NCBI GenBank assembly: GCA_038093975.1
Contig: JBBPTG010000001.1
Coordinates: 124,001-188,000, forward strand
DNA: 64,000 nt
Direction: 5' to 3'
Origin: Chalciporus piperatus
Taxonomy: Eukaryota; Basidiomycota; Agaricomycetes; Boletales; Boletaceae
Below the pieces are notes generated by a model. That model was not told the origin of the DNA and did not search any database. It saw only the letters and a program-made list of their open reading frames with translations. Positions 9,065 to 20,510 of this stretch are shown here, one piece after another (the stretch's first letter is position 1; each line of letters opens with the position of its first letter). The position numbers and the translations under genes were made by a program.

Positions 9065-11534
9065 CTACTCCTCAGATACAGATTTGATCATCAAATCACC
9101 TCTACTCTCTGCTTGTCCCCCTTCCATTCGTGCAGAATGGCTCCCGAACTGCATTGCTCGTTTTTTCCTCGTGCTCGCTTCCACGAGTCCCACCTTCCTC
9201 GCAGCGAGTCTCAGCAGCATCTTGTCGCCGATCCCAGTCTCTAACCGTGGATCTAGCTTCAAATGCACCGGAAGGGCCGCCAGGAACGAAACAACAGAAA
9301 GCGAGAGAAACGGGTGTCTCGTCTCTTTACCATGCGACGAGATCGTACGGTCATCGCGCCCCAGATTACGGGTTGGGATGCGTTTAAGCTCAACTTGCAG
9401 CTGGGAGAATCATTATGTATATGGGACAGTTGAATGGAATATATGTAACGCACCTCGTCAATCACGCCTTGCCAACCTCGCATCTTGAAAGCGGTTCGGT
9501 GGCGGCTATACCCACCAAGCATTTCGTCCGACCCCAACCCGTTGATGAGAACTTTTGCGGTGCTTGTGTAGGGTCTATAATCCGCCGTCGGCGAGTCGCT
9601 CACACGACCTATTCCTCGTGAAGCAAAATACAGCGCCAAAGCAAGACTCTGTCCACATGAGACGAAGGGCATCTATGACCAGGATATTTACGCACGAGGT
9701 CCATAACAGTCCTGCTCGGATACATGATCGCTTCGACCTCTGATCTTGCAGCTTGGCAGTCCTATATCCGCATCGCGTTAGGAGACACACCATCGCATAC
9801 CTCCCTTTATACACTCACCTCGAAGGGAACATTAATTTCAACCTTGAATGGTCTGTCAACATCAATCAACTGTAACATATGCGGTAATGCTCACAAAATT
9901 CCAAACTCTTCCGGGACATATTCTCCTAAGTTCTTCCACTTCCTGAAGGCCGGTAACCCGGTCAGGAACCGTGTAATCTGATGACCCTCTAGCGTCGTTG
10001 CCGTTCAAACTTGCCAGATGTTTTTTCCTCTCCCTCTTTGGAAGACCTCCGATATTACCATTTAATTGCACCTGTAATTTACGTGGGTTCTCGAAAGCCA
10101 CGTTCAGCAGATCAATTGGTTCGTCTATTGGAATGTGTCTGGCCACGGGAAAACATGGGCCCGTAAGCAGGGTGCTGATACATCCATGGGCATGCGTACC
10201 GGTGAGTGAGGAAGGCTAACATTGTGGAGTCGATTCCACCGCTAAAGAGGACAGCGACTCTTGCCTTGCCTTTATTACTGAGTGGTTGTGGAATATTTCT
10301 AACGCGCAACATTACACTTCGATCCAGATGAAAAATAAGCTGGTCAATAGCATCTACATGCGGTGGAGGGAGGGATGGGGAGTCAAGGGCATGTATTTGG
10401 GGAAGGTCGACAGGCGGCAAGGCTTGGTTGACTTGACTGATTTCAGCCTGTTGTCGATTAAGCTATTGATGGAAAATCTATGACCATTGGGCTTACAAAT
10501 GTTGTATCCTCTCCGCTGGAACGGGGTATGGTGGCGAGACTTGACTGAAAATAAGTTACGCACTGTAGTTGCTTTCGTTTTGTTAGGCTCTAGGTGATGC
10601 AGGAACGCATACGTACATCGTCAAAGTTATGAAGTGCATCAAGATCAAGAATATATATTTCATCCGTAGAGAGTTCCTCGAGATCATATGCACTGTCATC
10701 TCCGGTCGAAACAGATGTAAGCAAGAAGAACGGTTTAGCGGATGTTGGTTTGTGTATCAGCAACGATCGTCTTCCAAGCGGGTCGCGGGCAAAGTATAGC
10801 TTATTTGACGAGGCCTGTGGAGGATAAGAAGAAAAATCGTGATATCAAGCGAATGTCGGACCTGGTAAAACACGAACGCGTATCTGACAAAGCGGATAAT
10901 CGATGACTGGGATGAGGGATAACCGAATGGACGTACGGTCCTTCAATGCCTCCAAGAATCTTTGGAACCATGTGTCGGTCTGTCGCAGCTCTCAACTGTT
11001 CAAAGACCTTTTCGCCGTCGTTCTCAGCGAGGCTGATCTTTGCAGTAGTCAGTCTTGGTCAGAAAAGCTCGCATGATCAAATGCGTACGTCCAACCCTTC
11101 GAAGACCTGCCAGCGTCATTCCGTTTAGTGTCATTTAACATGACTGAAAAACACAGACGACTGATGTACCTCTCCGTTCCAGCATAGCACATCCCCATCC
11201 TGCACGTGAGGCTGCACGATCAGTGCATCCCCTCTCAGCCGAAGCTCAGAAGCATAAAGCTCTAGGATGTGCGTTCCCGACTTTGTGGCAGAGTTGCATT
11301 CCGTATCCCGCATTGGCAAGCTGATGGTGATTGCCTCCTGTGCATCTGGACCTAAGGATACCAGTTTGGATTCCTGACAATCTCATGTTGGATGGCCCGC
11401 GTACCTCGAGCTGCATTCGCGCGCTTTAACCTGTCAGATATAACTTTCAAGGCAGCGTTGTCGGTGTGATCTTCAGAAACTTTGCCTTTGGTGTAGTCAT
11501 GGGACGTGCGCAGAGAACAGAAGATCCCGCACAT
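9065..11534 (-). CDS. Asparagine synthetase domain-containing protein (ASNSD1-like)
   Basis: The ATG at 11534 gives MCGIFCSLRTSHD, where Cys2 is the catalytic residue of a class-II glutamine amidotransferase domain. Many exons follow. A later one holds the ATP-pyrophosphatase P-loop VLFSGGIDSTMLAFLTHR of asparagine-synthase-type enzymes; another has HIPIDEPIDLLNVAFENPR and VPDRVTGLQEVEELRRICPG; a late exon contains AKVLINGLGSDEMLGGYSRH, the second conserved synthase motif. The last exon ends VKRKKRAMQFGSHSAR-like sequence and a stop at 9065-9067. This order matches ASNSD1/yeast YML096W rather than true asparagine synthetase. The biochemical role of ASNSD1 is not settled, so I do not assign asparagine synthesis. 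Intron borders are approximate. Confidence 0.85.
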
Positions 11535-11787
11535 GGCGGCATGAAATGTCGAAGTTGCTCAATCTTTTCCGTAATCCCGATCACGATCGCACCGCTGCAG
11601 ACTCGTGTCGGGGTCGGCAAAGATCACACCAGTCATCATCAACTACTAAATGCTACGTTTGATTGCTATTATCATAACAAAACAATTTGGATCGTACGCC
11701 CATCTGATTACAATCGCTGTACACGAAGCCCCCGATCGGGGATGAAACGAAATAAAATCTATGACACATGTGATGTCGAAAAGGAAT
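11535..11787. other. Short intergenic region (promoter of ASNSD1-like gene, 3' end of GND1)
   Basis: About 250 bases between the start of the ASNSD1-like gene and the stop of GND1, both read leftward. A/T-rich around 11640-11760; no further gene seen. Confidence 0.4.
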
Positions 11788-13797
11788 TTAGGCAGAGTAT
11801 GTACTTGCAGACACGTTGCCTCCACGACCAGTCCAGTTGATGTCTGTCATGTATCATGAGTATGTCTCGAAACAAGCAAACGATAACTTTGAACGCACGG
11901 ATGTCTTCACCCTTCTTCAACGTAGCATTTTCCTTTCCAGGAAGGACACGGAAGGTGTGTGCACCGAAGTAGTCACGCTTAGGGTGTGTTTGTCATTGGC
12001 TACAACACGCAAATATAATACGTACCTGAGCCTGGAGGAGGTTAGCGGGGACAACTTCACTCCTGTAGCCATCGAAGAAGGCGAGGGCAGTGCTGAAGGC
12101 GGGGGTGGGAATACCCCAGAGGATAGCCTGAGCTACGACACGCCTCCAGCCAGGCTGTGCTGTGTGGATAGCTGAAGGAGGATGCATAGTAAACACGACG
12201 CCGGAGGCAAAAAGCGACCATGAGACCTACCCTTCTTGAAGAAGTCGTCGAAAAGGAGGGACTCAAGTTTTGCATTTTTCTCGTATGCAGCGGCGATGTC
12301 ACCGAGGAAAACACTCTGAGGTTCATGCATGTCAGACAGGAGTTTGCGAAAAGCTCGGACAACGCACCTTGATGATGCATCCACCACGCCACATGCGGGC
12401 AATACCTGCGTAGTTCAAGTTCCAGTCCAACTATGTCGCATATCAGCAAAGTCGCATATATCAAAGAAATCACACAGACCTCCTTTGCGGTCTCCCTCAT
12501 GAGCATGAAACCTTGCGTGTAAGAAATAAGCTTGGAGGCATAAAGAGCTTGTTCAAGATCGAGAATGAATTGCTCCTTGTCGCCAGCGAAGGGTTCTCTT
12601 TGGGGACCAGCGATGACTTTGCTGGCACGAGTACGCTCCTCTTTGATGGCGGACAAGCAACGTGCGAACACGGCCTCACCAATCAAGGTGACTGATTAAC
12701 TTCATTACAACTGATAGTCGAATTCAAATCCAGATTATAACGTACCGGGAGTACCAGCATCAAGAGCAGCGATAGCTGTCCACTTGCCAGTACCTTTCTG
12801 TCCGGCCTGGTCCAAGATTTTGGTGACGAGAGGAACACCGTCGTCGTCGTTGAATCTGAGGATGTTGGCAGTAATTTCGATGAGGAATGAATCAAGGACG
12901 CCCGTGTTCCACTTCTCGAAGATCTCGGCGATCTCTCGCTCGGGGAGACCAAGACCACGCTTAAGGATGTCATAGGCCTCGGCAATCAACTGCATGTCAC
13001 CGTATTCGATACCTGCAATCTGATCTAAGGCTCAAGGAAGGGAGCGACCGAGGGAAATGAAATACCATTGTGAACCATCTTGACATAGTGTCCGGAGCCG
13101 GTTTCACCGACCCAGTCACAGCAGGGCTCGCCGTTGACCTGTGCAGCGGCAGCCTGGAAGATTTCTTTGATGGCGGGCCATGCGGCGGTGGAACCACCAG
13201 GCATGAGAGAAGGACCATAACGAGCACCTTCCTCACCACCGGATACACCAGAGCCAACAAACAAGAGACCCTTGGACTCAAGCTCCTTGGTGCGGCGGAT
13301 GGAGTCAGGGTAGTGCGAGTTACCACCGTCGATGATGATGTCGCCCTTCTCGAGGTAAGGCTCGAGTTGGGAGATGAAGCTGTCGACTGCAGGCCCAGCC
13401 TTGACGAGGAGAATGATCTTGCGAGGGCGCTTGAGCTTACTGACAAGCTCTTGGATTGAGTGTGCACCCTGAACCTTGGTACCTTTTGGAGAGTCGATGG
13501 ATAAGAGGGGGGTCAGGAGCGGGTATGATATCATCGCATACCGTTAGCCTCGTTGGCGAGGAAATCGTCGACTTTGCTGGTCGTACGGTTGTAGGCGACG
13601 ACAGTGAAGCCTTTGTCGTTCATGTTCAAAATCAAGTTTTGACCCTAAGGCGTTGACATTGAAATCAGGATTATTAGTGCGGGATAAGTGTGCCTACCAT
13701 GACGGCGAGGCCGATGAGGCCGATATCACCACTGGCATGGTATAGATTGGTTAGTATGAGCACGACAAGGAGGTGGTGTTCCCTACGTTGCAGACAT
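11788..13797 (-). CDS. GND1: 6-phosphogluconate dehydrogenase, decarboxylating
   Basis: The first exon is tiny (ATG at 13797, MSAT) and is joined across an intron of about 50 nt to [11 protein letters not shown], the NADP-binding glycine motif. Further exons carry [54 protein letters not shown] and [13 protein letters not shown], the last including the catalytic Lys of the KMVHNGI motif. Downstream exons contain the all-helical domain ([32 protein letters not shown]), and the last exon encodes [17 protein letters not shown] with a TAA at 11788-11790. The enzyme makes ribulose-5-phosphate, CO2 and NADPH in the oxidative pentose-phosphate pathway in the cytosol. All family motifs are intact. 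Confidence 0.95.
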
Positions 13798-14425
13798 TGT
13801 GTGGATGTTGATGGTGGAAAATGGGAGATGGGAGATGGTAAAATTGCGGAAGAAAGATGGGTCGTAGATGGATTAGATTAAAGAGCGGACCGCGGCCGTT
13901 CGGATGTCCGGAATTTCCTCCCATGCTGACTTATGCATGGCCACCGCCTGCCACCAAGCCCGCCGCTGACAAAGGACAATCTATGACGAGGTCAATCAGA
14001 TCTTTCTTTGATGTTTTAGTCGACGACAGTGACGGTGATGGGCCCCTTCCTTCGTTTACACTGTGGGATATGAGGGTGCGTCCGAGTTCCCTGGTCGCAG
14101 TGGGCGACCCAAGGAACAGCGAGAGAAAATATGTCTCATCCAGCATTTTTTTTGTTCTCACAAGACTACACGCTCAGCATTGCAACCTGAAAACTTGTCC
14201 AAATGTCCAAATGTCGGATGTCCTGGCGTTAGTTCGACAAAGGCAGGCACAGCTTGGATGGGCCTTTTCAAGTCTTACCGGCCCACGCTAATTTTACTGT
14301 CATTACCGAAGGCGCAGCAGTGACACTCAGGCTGACTACCGGCAAACTGAACATACACCTGGCCACGCTGGGACGCAATCGTGTGCCACTGGCCTCGTCA
14401 TCCAACCGTAATACAGCCCCTGCTC
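13798..14425. promoter_or_regulatory. Divergent promoter region of GND1 and the Osh3-like gene
   Basis: About 630 bases separate the two proposed start codons. A short tandem repeat of AAATGTCC lies near 14198-14220. A plus-strand frame from about 14254 to 14462 is open and could be an upstream exon of the Osh3-like gene, so the right-hand limit is uncertain. A frame at 13857-14291 is open too, but has no recognisable domain. Confidence 0.35.
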
Positions 14426-17023
14426 ATGTCGCTGCCGTATCTTCACACTCATCCTCACATCCTCCCAGATCAAGATATCATTTGCCAGGGATGGGTGCTC
14501 AAGAAGAGGAGGAAGAAGATGCAGGGTACGCGCGAACCCCGTCAAAAGTTGGGCAAACTCACAGAGGACCCTTCACATACGCAGGATTTGCGCGTCGCTA
14601 TTTCGTGCTGCGCCAGTCAGGCATGCTGTCTTATTCGTTTGATCCTAAACACCCCGTTCGCGATCAAATATTTCTACCACTTGCCGCGCTCTCCACTTTC
14701 GTTGGGCGCAAGGACATACACCTAGACACGAGTAATGCTACATTCCACATCAAATGTCTAAGTCCGGAAGACTTTAATACATGGATGTCAGCATTCAGGT
14801 GAGCAAGATTAATTGTCTTGCCTGTCAATCGTGTGTGAACAGTTCAAGGAAGGAAGTTCATTGTAACAGATGGCCGCCGGTCAAGTGCGGGTAAGATACT
14901 AAATCCAAGGCTGACACACACACAATGGAACAAATCGAGCGTCATTGCCGAGGAAATGGGCTTGGTATGTGCATCAGAGCTGTTGATTTGCTGGGATCTT
15001 TACCGCTAGCAGGCTCTTGCTGAGCTTGAAGGCGCAATCACAGCACTTCATGCCGGGGACGGCCCCAAGAAGAATAGCTCGCTCAAATCAAAGTCGGACA
15101 AGGAGAAATCTCACAACCACAAAGATGGCGGGTCGGTTTTCAGCAAATTCAAGAAGCGTGAGTTCCGAATTCCCGTCGGAGACATGAAGTGCAACCAGAC
15201 ACCCTTCAACAGCCAGCTCACATGCCGTTCATGAAGACGGGTCTTTAGTTCGTCTGAATTTTGATGTTAACGTCAACCTTTCCCTTCAACGAGTTCATGC
15301 GGCGCTCGAGTCGCTCAAATCTCAGCATGCTACCCTTCTGAGTTCGCTCTATGCAACGCAAAGTGATGTCGTGCCCTCAACAATGCGGGGCCCCCATCTA
15401 CCTGCGGCTTCCCAGGGGAAACCCGACGAGCTTCTATCTGCATCAGGGTTCTACTCAACATCCACCCATCAGTCGAAGAGGACCTCGGCTGCGACGGATT
15501 TGAGTGATGGTGTACCAGTGGAATGGTTCGATGCGGAAGACAATGTCGGAGAAGAGTTCCTGCTAGAAGACCCAACACCTGAGGAAGAAAAGGCGCGGAT
15601 TCCCTCCGAGTCAGGGAACTCTAGCCTCCACGAGTATGGTAGTGCGTCCAGCGATGAAGAAGAGGAACCCATACAACCGACAAATTCCCGAGACACCGAC
15701 GCCCCTGTGCATTCGCGTCAAGTTGTCAGGAGAACTCATCTTCCTTCAGGGCCTATAGGCGATGAAGGTAGTTTGTTCGCTATGTTGAAGAAGAACGTTG
15801 GCAAGGTATGCACCAGTTGTGTTTGGTGGTTACAGGTATCAGATCTTGGTGTCTAGGATTTATCGACCATTGCATTCCCCGTGTCTTTCAACGAGCCTTT
15901 GACACTCTTACAGCGGACAGCCGAGGAACTGGAATACTATGATCTACTCCAGCAGGCAGCAGAAGCTAGCGATCCTGTCGAACGGATGTGCTTTGTTGCG
16001 GCATTTGCGATATCCGGCTACGCGCATACAAGACATCGCTCCGGAAGGAAAGGCTTGTGCGTGCTTGTTTCGGTGAATGGTCAATGAAATTGAATCAGTT
16101 GGTAGCAACCCGATGCTCGCGGAGACTTTCGAGGATGTTCGGATGGAATTTATCGCTGAAAAGGTCTCGCATAACCCTGTCATCATCGCGTATCACGCCG
16201 AGGGGGATAGTTGGGAGCTTCATGGCACCTCCGCCGGGAAGACCAAGTTTTGGGGTGAGTCGTCCCAGGTACCATCTAACGTATGCACCTGTGTGACTTC
16301 GCAATTCCTAGGTAAAAGTTTGGAAATAATCCCCCTGGGCACGACGCGGCTCGTGATAGACAACGAACACTACGAATGGTAAATATTTTCTTGAATCTAA
16401 AAGTACTGACCTCAACACGTTCATACAGGAATAAGCCGTCTTCATTCATGCGGAACTTGATGATGGGGACCAAGTACCTAGAACACTGCGGAAAGATGAC
16501 GATCAAGAATATCGCGACCGGGGCTAGCTGCGTTATCGACTTCAAACAGACAGGTTACTGGGGTGCTTGCAATGAAATCGCAGGAACTGTTCTTTCTCCC
16601 TCTGGTGACGTATGCGCACGCATTGAGGGCAAATGGGATGACCAGATCGCACTCGCGCTTGATTCATCGCATCTTCGCGTTCTTTGGCGTATCACGCCCT
16701 TCCCTAAACAGGCTATGGAATACTATGGATTCACGGCATTTGGGATTACCTTGAATGAGATCTCCAGTGATCTCCATGGAAAGGTTCCACCCACTGACTC
16801 CAGGCTCCGACCGGACGTACGTGCACTGGAGGAAGGGAACGTAGACGAAGCCGAGGCTCAGAAAACGCGTCTAGAGGAATTGCAGAGAGATAGACGAAGA
16901 CGTGGCGTAGATCGTGCTCCCCGGTGGTTCAAGCAGGTCGGTGAAGACTGGGTGTACACAGGTGGCTATTGGGAAACAAGAGCGACTGGGTGGAAGGACT
17001 CCCCGGTTGAACCACTCTGGTGA
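14426..17023 (+). CDS. Oxysterol-binding protein, Osh3-like (PH + ORD domains)
   Basis: The simplest start is the ATG at 14426 (MSLPYLHTHPHILPDQDIIC), which leads directly into the PH domain: GWVLKKRRKKMQ, then after an intron GFARRYFVLRQSGMLSYSFD and FHIKCLSPEDFNTWMSAFR. The middle region is a disordered acidic/Ser-rich linker with a coiled-coil part (VNLSLQRVHAALESLKSQHA) and DGVPVEWFDAEDNVGEEFL. The ORD follows: AEELEYYDLLQQA, FAISGYAHTRHRSGRKG, then NPMLAETFEDVR, KTKFWGKSLEIIPLGTT and GKWDDQIALAL. The stop is at 17021-17023. Such proteins move lipids (PI4P, sterol) at ER-plasma membrane contacts. The canonical EQVSHHPP fingerprint is altered here to EKVSHNPV (16158-16181). The gene could have further 5' exons, for example a GOLD domain as in some Osh3 proteins, which I could not find. 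Confidence 0.9.
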
Positions 17024-17176
17024 TTGTTGAGGGATGTACACATGTATATAGCCTAGACCGCATTCGGATCACCGTCCGATCAGCTATATGAGGAAGCTGT
17101 CATGCAAGCACGCTTTAGGTTTTGAACTTGAAGACATCGCCGATCGAGTAAGGGCTGCCTGAGCGAACAGACAAGA

Positions 17177-20100
17177 ATGTCTCTCCCGGTCCTCCAAAGA
17201 GGTTCCAGGCATTCAAGGCGCGTTCTGCGACGCTGCCTTGCCACGCATGCACCGACCATCGAGAAGGATTGTTCCTCCATCACACCACCCTACGCCAAAC
17301 TCCTTCAAAAGCTAAATCGCGTCCGAGACCTACTCAACAACAGGCCACTTACGCTCGCAGAGAAGATTCTGTACAGTCATTTAAATGACCCAGAGAAGAG
17401 CTTATCTCGCGGTGGAAAAATCAGAGGCGAAACATACCTGCAGCTCAGCCCGCAACGTGTAGCAATGCAGGATGCCTCGGCACAGTGAGTTTGATGTACA
17501 TTTCCAAGTGAGGTGCTAAAAGTCCAGCAGAATGGCGTTGTAAGTCCTACTCCGTGCCAACGGTCGTCCTCAAGTTTACCCCGATCCCAGGTTGCAATTC
17601 ATGAGTGCCGGTCTCTCTCGATGCGCTGTGCCCACAAGCATACATTGTGATCATCTTATTCAGGCTGCCGATGGCGCGGCGTCAGACCTTGAGGTTGCCG
17701 TTATCCTTTATCCACACGAGTTAATGACTGACGCATCATCATAGCGGTCAATTATCTCGAATAAGGAGGTCTTTGACTTTCTTGAGAGTGCAGCTCGGAA
17801 GTATGGAATCGAATTCTGGAAGCCCGGTTCGGGTATCATTCACCAGATCGTACTCGAAAACTACGCTGCTCCAGGGATGCTAATGTACAACCTTCCATCC
17901 TCATCGTTTGTTTGCACTCATGCTGAATATTCGGATCATGCAGGTTGGGCACTGGTGTGTCATTGACTGCAACATCTTGAGAATGCGTGGAATCGGTGAC
18001 ACAACCTACAGATTCTCACACTCCAAATGCCGGAGGACTCGGTTTACTTGCCATCGGCGTTGGAGGCGCTGACGCTGTGGATGCCATGACCGGCACGCCT
18101 TGGGAGCTGAAAGCCCCCGAGGTAGTCGGTAAGACCAACTGCATCGTACGCCGGGTGTCTAAATCTCATCGGGTTTCTAGGCATTCATCTCACTGGCAAG
18201 CTGAATGGTTGGGCAACGCCTAAGGACTTGATCTTACATCTCGCTGGAAAGCTCACTGTCCGTGTAAGTGCTTATCGCTACTCGCGAACTTGCTTCTTCA
18301 TTAGCCTGTAGGGTGGCACAGGCCGTATTCTGGAATACTTCGGTCCGGGAGTCGCCGCTCAATCGTGCACAGGTGTGCCAACAGTCCCTGTTATACACCG
18401 TAAAACTCAGAACATTACAGGGCTAGCCACCGTCGCGAACATGGGTGCCGAGGTTGGTGCGACGACCTCGACGTTCCCTTACACAGAAAACATGCGCGCA
18501 TATCTGCATGCGACCGGACGCGGCCCAGTAGCTCGCGCTGCTGACGAAGCTGCAGCAAGAGGTTATTTGAGTGCAGATGAGGGGGCTGAATACGATGAAG
18601 TGATCGAAATCGTAGGTGACAGTGATCGTGAGTTTGCAGTAGATGACTTCCCTGGCTCCAGAATCTCTCCGAATTAGAACCCACGATCAACGGTCCGTTT
18701 ACGCCTGACCTGGCCACCCCTTTGTCGAAATTCGGAACTTTCGTCCGCGAAAATGGTTGGAAAGATGAACTTTCCGTTAGTCTTATTGGATCCTGCACAA
18801 ACAGCTCGTACGAGGACATGGTGAGCTTTGTTCAGGAACGATGAGATATGATAGTTTTGTTAACATCATCAAGACCAGGGTTGCAGAGATTGCAAAGCAA
18901 GCCAAAAGCGCCGGTTTGACTGCCAAGGTTCCCTTCCTATGTACACCTGGCTCTGAGCAGATTCGTGCGACCATGGAACGTGATGGCATCACAGACAGTT
19001 TGGAAGATGTTGGCGTTGTCGTTCTCGCAAATGCGTGTGGTCCATGTATCGGCCAGGTATGTTTTCAGTTCCTTCTTCGGAACACGACTAACGATGTGAC
19101 GTAGTGGAAACGGGATGACTCAAAGGGCGAAGAGAATGGTGTGTAATCTTTAATCTTCAGACGATACTTGCAGAACTCAACCCTTCGAAGCTATCCTTAC
19201 ATCTTTCAACCGGTAAGTTGGCCCTAGACCACTGAGAAACATACTGAGCGAGCTCATACAGCAACTTCAAGTCGCGCAATGATGGAAATCGCCACACCAT
19301 GAACTTCTTGGCTTCTCCGACTATCGTAACCGCGATGGCGTTCTCTGGAAAATTGTCATTTAACCCAATAACTGATACCATCACCCTACCGAACGGACAG
19401 CCCTTCAAATTTTCGCCCCCGTCTGGGCAGGACCTTCCTACCGATGGTTTTACTGCCGGCAACATGGATTATTACCCCACCCCTGTGCCAGAACCCCAAC
19501 CGGAAACTCAGGTCATCATTCGCGAGGATTCCCAACGCCTTGAGCTATTAGAGCCTTTCTCTAGTCACTTTGTACCGCAGAACCCACGCGGACTCGAGCT
19601 TCCATCACTGAAGGTTTTGATGAGAGTGCGAGGAAAATGTACAACTGACCATATCTCGGCCGCCGTGAGTGCCAAGCGTTACCAACCGACATGTCTGGTC
19701 CAACTGACTGTTGTTACAGGGTCCATGGCTGAAGTACAAAGGACATCTCACTAACATCTCAGAAAACCTTCGTATGTCATACAGTCCTGATGTGCCATCC
19801 TGAACTAACCGCCCTCCTTCAGTGATTACTGCTGTGAATGATGAAGGCGGCGAAATGAATGTGGCATTCGATCATGACCACGATGCCTTGCAGCCCAACA
19901 GTGACACCATTCCTGCGATCGCCAAGAGGCTCAAGTCACGAAATCAGCCATGGGCTCTGATCGTCGACGAAAACTATGGTGAAGGAAGTGCTCGTGAGCA
20001 TGCGGCACTCCAGCCTCGATTCTACGGTACGAAGTCATTTCCGTTAGGCTGGGCTGGACTTGAGGAAGAACCCTTGTTTTAGGCTGTGCTACGATCGTCG

Positions 20101-20442
20101 CGCGCTCCTTTGCCCGTATTCATGAGACGAACCTGAAGGTACGATCGAACTGGGGAAGCACTTGGCAATGTTGTTAACGCTTTGCTCCAGAAACAAGGTG
20201 TCCTCCCTCTCTGGTTTGCTGATAAGGCAGACTATTCCCGGATCGGCGCTGGTGACGTGGTAGAGACCCTGGGTGTCGCTGATCTCCTCAACGGCAACCC
20301 GGACGCAGTTATTAAGCTTCGAGTCATCAAGTCTGACGGAGCAACTTTCGAAATCCCCACAAAACACACGATGTCGGCAGACCAAATCAATTGGTTCAAG
20401 GCTGGGTCCGCATTGAACCACATCCGGTCACAAATGGCGTGA
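17177..20442 (+). CDS. ACO2: Mitochondrial aconitase, ACO2-type
   Basis: The ATG at 17177 starts a basic, Arg-rich leader ([16 protein letters not shown]) that looks like a mitochondrial targeting peptide. The first exon ends [20 protein letters not shown]. Across a dozen or so exons the aconitase motifs follow: [90 protein letters not shown] (first cluster Cys), [11 protein letters not shown] (the other two cluster Cys), [19 protein letters not shown] and [19 protein letters not shown]. Stop at 20440-20442. It should interconvert citrate and isocitrate, or act on homocitrate in lysine synthesis as reported for the yeast Aco2 branch; assignment to ACO2 rather than ACO1 rests on remembered sequence style, especially the [20 protein letters not shown] segment. 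Exons at 17531-17539 and 17944-17954 are only 9 and 11 nt. Confidence 0.92.
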
Positions 20443-20510
20443 TTAATGACGTGGATTAGTGGTCTACTAGACTTATGTACAGTGAGGCATTTAAAATAAC
20501 ACTTGGATAT

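Noticed and set aside
14254..14462. Upstream exon of the Osh3-like gene
   Set aside because: The frame is open but does not begin with ATG, shows no GOLD-domain similarity I can defend, and needs an unusual donor to join the PH domain; the ATG at 14426 enters the PH domain directly. Kept only as an alternative.
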